A stretch of 64,000 nucleotides of DNA, taken from Clostridiales bacterium. Lineage in GTDB: Bacteria > Bacillota > Clostridia > Christensenellales > CAG-138. Location of the stretch: NCBI GenBank assembly GCA_004557245.1, contig SFEL01000006.1:1-64000 (forward strand). Reading direction: 5' to 3'. Below, piece by piece: positions 58,134 to 64,000 of this stretch. Position numbers and translations under genes: made by a program. Position 1 is the first letter of the stretch. Each line of letters opens with the position of its first letter. The notes below the pieces were generated by a model. That model was not told where the DNA came from, ran no database searches, and saw nothing but the letters and a program-made list of their open reading frames with translations.

Positions 58134-60983
58134 ATGAATGAAAAGCTTATAATAAAGGGCGCAAGAGAGCACAACCTAAAAAATATAGACCTTACACTGC
58201 CGCGCAACAAGCTTATAGTGTTTACGGGACTCAGCGGCAGCGGCAAGTCCTCTCTGGCGTTCGATACCATATACGCCGAGGGACAAAGGAGATACGTGGA
58301 GTCGCTGTCATCTTATGCCAGGCTGTTCCTGGGCCAGATGGAAAAGCCGGATGTGGACTACATCGAGGGCCTGTCCCCTGCCATAAGCATAGACCAGAAG
58401 AGCACCTCCAATAACCCGCGTTCCACTGTGGGCACTGTAACCGAGATTCACGACTACATGCGCCTGCTGTATGCCCGCGTAGGCATACCTCACTGCCCCA
58501 AATGCGGAAGGGTGATTGAACGTCAGAGCATAGATCAGGTAGTTGACAGGGTGATGGCCCTTGATGGACGCATACAGATAATCGCCCCTGCTGTGCGGGC
58601 AAAGAAGGGCGAGCACGCAAAGCTCTTGGAGCAGATACGCAAGGACGGCTACGTTCGCGTCCGTGTTGACGGCGAGGTGTACGACATAAACGAGGTGCCC
58701 CCTCTCGATAAGCAAAAGAAGCACACCATAGACGTAATAGTGGACAGGCTCATCATAAAGCCCGGCATAGAGGGCCGCCTTGCGGAATCCATGGAGACCG
58801 CCTTCGCCTTCGGCGACGGCCTTGCAAAGGTGGACGTGATAGGCAAGGAGGAGCTTATCTTTTCCGAGAAGTACTCCTGTCCGGACTGCGGCATATCCAT
58901 TGAGGAGCTCACGCCCCGCATGTTCTCCTTCAACAATCCCTACGGCGCCTGCCCCTGCTGCAGCGGACTGGGTATGCTGATGAAGATAGACCCGGACATA
59001 ATAGTGCCCGACAAAAGCCTGTCTCTAAATCAGAACGCCATAAATGTCAGCGGCTGGCAGAGCGGCAAAAACGGCGGCAGCATGTCCAACATGTACTTTT
59101 CGGCCCTGGCTGAGCACTACGGCTTTTCCATGGATACACCCTTCATAGAGCTGCCAAAGAAGGTACAGGAAATATTGCTCTACGGCACAGGGGAGGAAAA
59201 GCTGGAGGTAAAGTACCAGCGGGAGTTCGGCAGCGGCACCTTCAAGACCTCCTTCGAGGGAGTGATAACAAACCTGGAGCGGAGGTACAAGGAGACCACC
59301 TCCGACGCTGCCAAGCAGGATATTGAGGCGTATATGTCCAACATACTCTGTCCGGAGTGCAGAGGAAAGCGACTCAAGCCGGAAAGCCTTGCCGTTACGG
59401 TGAACGGCGTCTCCATCGCAGAGATGAGCGACATGACAGTCACCGAGGCGCGAAGGTTCATAACCTCATTGAAGCTTACGGATACCGAGCGCATGATAGC
59501 GGAGCGGATACAGAAGGAAATAGACGCACGGCTTGGCTTCCTTGAAAACGTGGGCCTTGACTATCTTACCCTTTCGAGAGGCGCCTGTACACTGTCCGGC
59601 GGCGAGGCTCAGCGCATTCGCCTTGCCACTCAGATAGGCAGCGGCCTTATGGGCGTGCTGTATATACTGGACGAGCCAAGCATCGGCCTGCACCAGCGGG
59701 ACAACGCCAGGCTTTTAAGCACGCTAAAGGGAATGCGTGACATGGGCAACACACTTATCGTAGTGGAGCACGATGAGGAGACCATGCTGGACGCGGACTA
59801 CATAGTCGATATAGGCCCGGGCGCAGGAGAGCATGGCGGAAGGGTAATCGCTCAGGGCACGCCGGAGGAGATAATGGCGTCGGAGAACTCCATTACCGGC
59901 CAGTATCTATCCGGGCGTAGGTTCATACCCCTGCCTGAAAGCAGGCGCCGCAACGGCGACAAGTGGCTCAGGGTAAAGTGCGCACGGGTAAACAACCTTA
60001 AAAATATAGATGTGGACATACCCCTTGGCGTGTTCACCTGCGTTACAGGGGTATCCGGCAGCGGCAAGAGCAGCCTGGTGAATGAGGTCGTCAAGAAGAC
60101 ACTGCTCCACGATCTGAACAGGGCTAAGTATATCCCAAAGGACGTGTGCGACGGCATAGAGGGAATAGAGCAGCTGGATAAGATAATAGACATAGACCAG
60201 TCCCCCATAGGCCGCACGCCCCGCAGCAACCCGGCTACATATACCGGCCTTTTCGATATGATACGCGACGTATTCGCCATGACGCCCGATGCGAAGGTGA
60301 GGGGCTACAGCAACGGCCGCTTCAGCTTCAACGTAAAGGGAGGAAGGTGTGAGGCCTGCCGCGGCGACGGCATGCTCAAAATAGAGATGCAATTCCTGCC
60401 GGACATATATGTGCCCTGCGAGGTATGCAAGGGCAAACGGTATAACCGTGAAACTCTTGAGGTAAAATACAAGGGCAGGAGCATTTCCGACGTGCTGGAT
60501 ATGACGGTGGAGGAAGCGCTCGAGTTTTTCCGGCCCATAGAAAGAATAAGGCGCAAGCTGCAAACCCTGTATGACGTGGGCCTGGGCTATATAAAGCTGG
60601 GTCAGCCCTCCACCCAGCTATCGGGCGGCGAGGCGCAGCGGGTAAAGCTCGCTACCGAGCTTTCCCGCAGGGATACCGGTAAGACGCTCTACGTGCTGGA
60701 CGAGCCTACCACCGGACTTCACGTTGCGGATGTGCAGCGGCTTCTTGATATACTGCAGCGGCTTGCGGACGGCGGCAGCACGGTAGTGGTCATAGAGCAC
60801 AACCTCGACGTCATAAAGTGCGCGGACTATATAATCGACATGGGCCCTGAGGGAGGCGCGGGCGGAGGTACCGTTATAGCAAAGGGCACGCCCGAAGAGG
60901 TGGCAAAGGTAAAGGAAAGCTACACCGGTCAATACCTTGCCCCCATACTCCACAGGGACGCCGAAAGGACAAAACGAAAATAA
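58134..60983 (+). CDS. uvrA: UvrABC excinuclease subunit A
   Basis: UvrA is the damage-recognising ATPase. The 949-residue product has two ABC modules: Walker A motifs VFTGLSGSGKSSLAFDTIY and TGVSGSGKSSLVNEVV, signature regions LSGGEAQRIRLATQIG and LSGGEAQRVKLATELS, and zinc-binding clusters CPKCG, CPDCG...CPCCSG and CRGDG...CEVCKGKRYN. It starts within 4 nt of the uvrB stop; GTG 58131 is an alternative. It completes the uvrBA unit. Confidence 0.97.
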   Translation: MNEKLIIKGAREHNLKNIDLTLPRNKLIVFTGLSGSGKSSLAFDTIYAEGQRRYVESLSSYARLFLGQMEKPDVDYIEGLSPAISIDQKSTSNNPRSTVGTVTEIHDYMRLLYARVGIPHCPKCGRVIERQSIDQVVDRVMALDGRIQIIAPAVRAKKGEHAKLLEQIRKDGYVRVRVDGEVYDINEVPPLDKQKKHTIDVIVDRLIIKPGIEGRLAESMETAFAFGDGLAKVDVIGKEELIFSEKYSCPDCGISIEELTPRMFSFNNPYGACPCCSGLGMLMKIDPDIIVPDKSLSLNQNAINVSGWQSGKNGGSMSNMYFSALAEHYGFSMDTPFIELPKKVQEILLYGTGEEKLEVKYQREFGSGTFKTSFEGVITNLERRYKETTSDAAKQDIEAYMSNILCPECRGKRLKPESLAVTVNGVSIAEMSDMTVTEARRFITSLKLTDTERMIAERIQKEIDARLGFLENVGLDYLTLSRGACTLSGGEAQRIRLATQIGSGLMGVLYILDEPSIGLHQRDNARLLSTLKGMRDMGNTLIVVEHDEETMLDADYIVDIGPGAGEHGGRVIAQGTPEEIMASENSITGQYLSGRRFIPLPESRRRNGDKWLRVKCARVNNLKNIDVDIPLGVFTCVTGVSGSGKSSLVNEVVKKTLLHDLNRAKYIPKDVCDGIEGIEQLDKIIDIDQSPIGRTPRSNPATYTGLFDMIRDVFAMTPDAKVRGYSNGRFSFNVKGGRCEACRGDGMLKIEMQFLPDIYVPCEVCKGKRYNRETLEVKYKGRSISDVLDMTVEEALEFFRPIERIRRKLQTLYDVGLGYIKLGQPSTQLSGGEAQRVKLATELSRRDTGKTLYVLDEPTTGLHVADVQRLLDILQRLADGGSTVVVIEHNLDVIKCADYIIDMGPEGGAGGGTVIAKGTPEEVAKVKESYTGQYLAPILHRDAERTKRK

Positions 60984-61027
60984 CAATACCGGCGGCCATC
61001 CTTCGAAATACCGCGTAATTATAATGC

Positions 61028-61056
61028 TTGAAAACTAACGATGATGAATGTATAAT
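61028..61056 (+). promoter_or_regulatory. Sigma-A promoter of rex
   Basis: TTGAAA and TATAAT, separated by 17 nt, lie 45 nt before the rex start. This is the best vegetative promoter in the window. Confidence 0.65.
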
Positions 61057-61101
61057 AGCTTTGGTCAAGCTTATGTTTCCAAAGATGGAGGATTATAATA
61101 G

Positions 61102-61737
61102 ATGGAGTTTCGTAGGGTTTCCGAAGCGGTCATAAGGCGCATGCCCAAGTATTACAGGCAGCTTACTGTTCTGCGGGATCAGGGCATGGAGCGTATCTCT
61201 TCCGGGCGTCTGGCCCAGATGATGCGCCTTAACGCTTCTCAGGTAAGGCAGGATTTCAATTGCTTCGGCGGCTTTGGCCAGCAGGGCTACGGCTATAACG
61301 TAAACACGCTGCTTGCCGAAATAAAGAACATACTCGCCATAACCCACCCTTACAACGCCATAATCGTGGGCGCCGGCAACATCGGTACCGCCCTTGCCAA
61401 CTTTGACGGGTTCGAGCAGGAAGGTTTCATAATAAAGGCACTGTTTGACGTAAAGGAAGAGCTGGTGGGCACAGAGATAGACGGGAAGCCAGTGTATCAT
61501 ATAGACGAGCTGGAAAGGTACGTTCAGGAAAACAATATCACTATAGGCGTTATCGCCGCGCGCAGAAGCGTTGCTCAGGAAATTGCTGACAGAATGGTAG
61601 CCTCCGGTATAAAGGGCATATGGAACTTTGCCCCGATGGACGTAACGGCTACGGTACCGGTTGAGAACATACATATGACTGACAGTCTTATCTGCCTGAT
61701 GTATAAGATGCACCATAATGTGATAAGCGAAAACTAA
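61102..61737 (+). CDS. rex: Redox-sensing transcriptional repressor Rex
   Basis: Rex binds NADH/NAD+ and represses fermentation and electron-transfer genes when NADH is low. The 211-residue protein has the N-terminal winged helix (IRRMPKYYRQLTVL, then RISSGRLAQMMRLNASQVRQ and DFNCFGGFGQQGYGYNV), and a Rossmann domain with IIVGAGNIGTALANFDGF, ALFDVKEELVG and GVIAARRSVAQEIA. TGIW-like GIWNFAPM and a C-terminal helix follow. In this window its likely targets include alcohol and aldehyde dehydrogenases; one Rex-like palindrome was found upstream of the permease at 27091. Confidence 0.96.
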   Translation: MEFRRVSEAVIRRMPKYYRQLTVLRDQGMERISSGRLAQMMRLNASQVRQDFNCFGGFGQQGYGYNVNTLLAEIKNILAITHPYNAIIVGAGNIGTALANFDGFEQEGFIIKALFDVKEELVGTEIDGKPVYHIDELERYVQENNITIGVIAARRSVAQEIADRMVASGIKGIWNFAPMDVTATVPVENIHMTDSLICLMYKMHHNVISEN

Positions 61738-61749
61738 TGAAAATACATC

Positions 61750-61776
61750 AAGGGCCGTCTGAAAAGGACGGCCCTT
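61750..61776. terminator. Terminator between rex and the second VanW gene
   Basis: AAGGGCCGTC and GACGGCCCTT form a 10-bp stem with a 7-nt loop, 12 nt after the rex stop. It also serves the convergent VanW gene, whose stop lies 5 nt beyond it. Confidence 0.8.
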
Positions 61777-61780
61777 TGGA

Positions 61781-63121
61781 TTAATATGGCGAAACGCTGA
61801 TTATGCCTGTTATGGAGCGGTAAGTATCCGTGCTTACAAGCTCTTTTTTTATCAGGTTGTTATCTGCATCGTAATACAGCTTGTAGCTTTCCGCTACGCT
61901 ACCCCTTCGGGGCTTGCGGGTAATCTTACTCTGGCCTGGGGCGAGGGAATAATCAAATTCGGTATTTGTTCCGGGACTGCTCAGCGCCCTTATCTTTTTT
62001 GAAGTAAGCTCTATGTGCTGTCCGTCGGGCAGCGGGCGGCCATATATCCTTACAGTGACAGTCTTTGCCTTGGCGTCGGCAGTTGCCGATACGGTCACGG
62101 GTACTTCCTGTGTGTTCTTGAATTTGAAGTTAGGCCCGCCGGTGGATATGGTGGCGTCGCGGCCTATGTCAACATATCCCAGCGGCCAGGAATGGTGACT
62201 TCTTTCCGTCACCTCAAGGTCGGCCATCAATACCGCGTTGTACAGCGTGGTGGATACCTGACATACTCCGCCGCCGTATTCCTGAACGTACGTACCCTCT
62301 TTTATGGCTGTGGCGGTCTTCCAGCCGTTATCCTTATTGCGGTCGCCTATGGCGGCGTTCATGTCGAACTCCTGGCCGGGGGCAATGGCGGTTCCGTCTA
62401 TCATGTCTGCCGCTTTGCATATGTTGAATACCCGGTTTGCCTTGCCGTATGTGCCGCCGGCAAACGATGTGGAAAATTCGGATATCAGCTGTGTGTCCGC
62501 CTTGGCCATGTCGGTGGTGTATTCGGGCAGGATGGGGGAGGACTTGGCTGTGACATTGCCGCCGCTGCTGCCCGCGATAAGGGCGGAAATCTGGGATGTA
62601 AGGTCGTCAAAATCTATACTGCGTCCGTCCTTATGCTCGGTGTAGCGAAAGCCGCCCTTGTCCTTGTCATAGCTTGCACCGGCGTTTTCCGGGGCGTATT
62701 GCAGCGATGCGGATTGCTGTTCAAGTGCAGCCTTCAGCTCACCGCTGTCTGCCGCCATGGAAGTATGAAGCTGGCGGGCCCCGTTGGCGGCCGGCCAGTA
62801 TTTTTTCAGCGACAGCGCCTCGAGTATGACTTCACGGGTATTGAATGCGACGGGCAGCAGGCTGCCGGATATGTCAAGGCTGTCCTCGCCGGCGGATACG
62901 GTGTAGTATAGTGCTTTGAGCGCCTCTGTATGGGCGGTTTCCACAGCTTCGAACGCCTCGGCCGGGCTCATACCTGAGACATTTACTCCGTCTATTGTTA
63001 TGCATTCTCCCAAACGGGCGCCGTCGGCTTCTGCCTCCTCTATGGAGGAATAGCCGGAAGAGCAGGCGGCACAGCATAGGCAGCACAGCAGAATGGAGAA
63101 CATAGCAAATATTTTTTTCAT
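61781..63121 (-). CDS. VanW-family lipoprotein (second paralogue)
   Basis: The 446-residue product is a paralogue of the VanW protein at 52109-53794, with a lipoprotein signal (LLCCLCCAAC, lipidated Cys near residue 19) instead of a membrane helix. One YoaR-like repeat (about 35-145) with CITIDGVNVSGMSPAEAFEA precedes the VanW domain: MNAAIGDRNKDNGW and EYGGGVCQVSTTLYNAVLMA. A third region with RIYGRPLPDGQHIELTSK follows. ATG 63121 starts the signal peptide and has GAGGATA upstream. It is divergent from the GntR gene. It may act in the cell wall or spore envelope; the reaction is unknown. Confidence 0.87.
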   Translation of the reverse strand: MKKIFAMFSILLCCLCCAACSSGYSSIEEAEADGARLGECITIDGVNVSGMSPAEAFEAVETAHTEALKALYYTVSAGEDSLDISGSLLPVAFNTREVILEALSLKKYWPAANGARQLHTSMAADSGELKAALEQQSASLQYAPENAGASYDKDKGGFRYTEHKDGRSIDFDDLTSQISALIAGSSGGNVTAKSSPILPEYTTDMAKADTQLISEFSTSFAGGTYGKANRVFNICKAADMIDGTAIAPGQEFDMNAAIGDRNKDNGWKTATAIKEGTYVQEYGGGVCQVSTTLYNAVLMADLEVTERSHHSWPLGYVDIGRDATISTGGPNFKFKNTQEVPVTVSATADAKAKTVTVRIYGRPLPDGQHIELTSKKIRALSSPGTNTEFDYSLAPGQSKITRKPRRGSVAESYKLYYDADNNLIKKELVSTDTYRSITGIISVSPY

Positions 63122-63250
63122 GCCAAAAGATATCCTCGCGGTCAAATTATTGTATGCTTTAGTATTGCCATATGCTTTATGGCCAATGCGCGGGGCATTT
63201 TGGGTATAAATGCCGTCAACCAAACCTGTATACAAAGAATACACGTATGC

Positions 63251-63279
63251 TTGAATGTTTTAAATATCGGGTGTACAAT
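63251..63279 (+). promoter_or_regulatory. Promoter of the GntR-family gene
   Basis: TTGAAT and TACAAT are separated by 17 nt, upstream of the ribosome site AAGGAG used by the regulator. The predicted start site lies past an in-frame ATG at 63284, arguing that translation begins at the later ATG. Confidence 0.55.
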
Positions 63280-63322
63280 ATATATGGAGCGACTTCGCTT
63301 CGAAGGAGATGCAGAGATAGAT

Positions 63323-63964
63323 ATGTTTTTTGATTTGAGCGATAAGCAATCGCTGACTACAAAGGTATACAATCACATTCGGAACGGCATACTGGACGGA
63401 AGCTATAAGGACGGGGACTTTCTCGTGGAGACGCGCCTCGCTGAGGAACTGGAGGTCAGCCGTACACCTATAAGAGAAGCTTTGAAGCAGCTGGAGCTGG
63501 AGGGCCTTGTGGTATCCATACCAAATCGCGGCTCAATGGTTCAGGCCATATCCGAAAACGATATAGACGATATATTCACAATTCGCCAGATACTTGAGGG
63601 TCAGGCGGCTTATTGGGCTACTCAGAGGATAACCCAAGAGCAGATGGACAAGCTGACCGAAAAGCTGGAGCTAATGGAATTTTACACCAAAAAAGGTGAC
63701 GCCAACCAGCTTACAAGGCTTGACAACGAGTTCCACGATATAATCTACAAGGCCAGCGACAGCAGAATGCTTAAGCATATTCTGGGCTCGCTGCATCAGA
63801 ACATACGTCGGGCGCGCACCAGCAATCTCAATCTTCCTGCCCGTTCCAATGAATCCCTTGAGGAACACAGGGCCATATTCGCCGCTATGGAGGCGAAGGA
63901 CGCGCTGGCCGCCAAGAAGGCGATGGAGGAGCACATAAAGAACGCTCACAGCGCCAAGGGTTAG
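63323..63964 (+). CDS. GntR-family (FadR/FCD-type) transcriptional regulator
   Basis: A 213-residue regulator with an N-terminal winged helix (LTTKVYNHIRNGILDGSYKD, then RLAEELEVSRTPIREALKQL and EGLVVSIPNRGSMV) and a C-terminal FCD domain with helical ligand-binding site (IDDIFTIRQILEG, LTRLDNEFHDIIYKASDSRM, NESLEEHRAIFAAMEAKD). Asp and His of the FCD metal site are visible (LDNEFH, EEH, EEHI). ATG 63323 follows AAGGAG at 14 nt; earlier in-frame ATGs precede the predicted transcript start. It is divergent from the VanW gene and is the last gene of the window, with its own terminator. FCD regulators respond to sugar acids or small organic acids. Confidence 0.92.
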   Translation: MFFDLSDKQSLTTKVYNHIRNGILDGSYKDGDFLVETRLAEELEVSRTPIREALKQLELEGLVVSIPNRGSMVQAISENDIDDIFTIRQILEGQAAYWATQRITQEQMDKLTEKLELMEFYTKKGDANQLTRLDNEFHDIIYKASDSRMLKHILGSLHQNIRRARTSNLNLPARSNESLEEHRAIFAAMEAKDALAAKKAMEEHIKNAHSAKG

Positions 63965-63971
63965 GTCATTT

Positions 63972-63994
63972 AATGCGCTCCAATAGGGCGCATT
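63972..63994 (+). terminator. Terminator of the GntR-family gene
   Basis: AATGCGC and GCGCATT with a 9-nt loop are followed by TTTCTT at the window end. It lies 8 nt after the stop codon. Confidence 0.8.
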
Positions 63995-64000
63995 TTTCTT

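Noticed and set aside
1..64000. CRISPR arrays, tRNA or rRNA genes, prophage
   Set aside because: No repeated spacer pattern, cloverleaf with a CCA-like end, rRNA-like sequence or phage structural gene was recognised on either strand.

Overview
The window reads as a chromosomal segment of an anaerobic, endospore-forming member of the Clostridia (Firmicutes). Evidence: a complete spoIIAA-spoIIAB-sigF operon, a spoVAC-spoVAD-spoVAE operon, a tungsten/molybdenum aldehyde:ferredoxin oxidoreductase with ferredoxin-type partners, a selenocysteine-containing glycine-reductase-like protein, a Rex redox repressor and a membrane pyrophosphatase. Coding density is high, Ile ATA and Arg AGG codons are common, and intergenic gaps are AT-rich. 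No rRNA, tRNA or CRISPR array was seen.

Layout. 0.1-5.8 kb (minus strand): thioesterase, MerR-type regulator, zinc alcohol dehydrogenase, SCP2-like protein and a split transketolase, probably one transcription unit. 6-11.2 kb (minus): aldehyde:ferredoxin oxidoreductase, MoaD-like sulfur carrier and a polyferredoxin/iron-alcohol-dehydrogenase fusion, behind a GC-rich structured leader that may be a Moco/Tuco riboswitch, plus a MoeB-like E1 enzyme. 11.2-14.4 kb (plus): two MoeA proteins, one fused to a binding-protein-like domain; together with the genes to the left they form a pterin-cofactor and aldehyde/alcohol oxidation region. 14.4-19.9 kb: PHP phosphoesterase, LysR regulator, membrane pyrophosphatase, an IS3-family relic and an esterase. 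20-28.5 kb (plus): aldehyde dehydrogenase, XRE-cupin regulator, a GrdB-like selenoprotein read through an in-frame UGA, a GrdE-like partner lacking the usual pyruvoyl-forming Cys, an aldolase, a zinc dehydrogenase and an APC permease. This is the best candidate for an undescribed catabolic system. 28.6-32.5 kb: ribF, 8-oxoguanine glycosylase, an iron-ADH homologue without most metal ligands, and deoC.

32.6-34.2 kb is the forespore sigma-F operon behind a sigma-H-like promoter. 34.2-41.1 kb holds a lipoprotein, an SAH/MTA deaminase divergent from SAH hydrolase, an FMN-binding protein paired with its ApbE flavin transferase, and a MATE exporter; two inverted copies of a short MITE-like element with conserved arms and different cores bracket ahcY and the FMN protein. 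41.3-47.5 kb: HtrA protease, RecD2 helicase, ComF, TcdA and an MBL hydrolase. 47.5-49.8 kb: a PII-like protein translationally coupled to a duplicated DUF1538 membrane protein. 50-52 kb: spoVA genes. 52-64 kb: two VanW proteins, a probable pantothenate ECF S-component with coaX, a Dabb protein, uvrB-uvrA, rex and a GntR regulator.

All functional names come from reading motifs and family resemblance by eye; no search or fold calculation was run.
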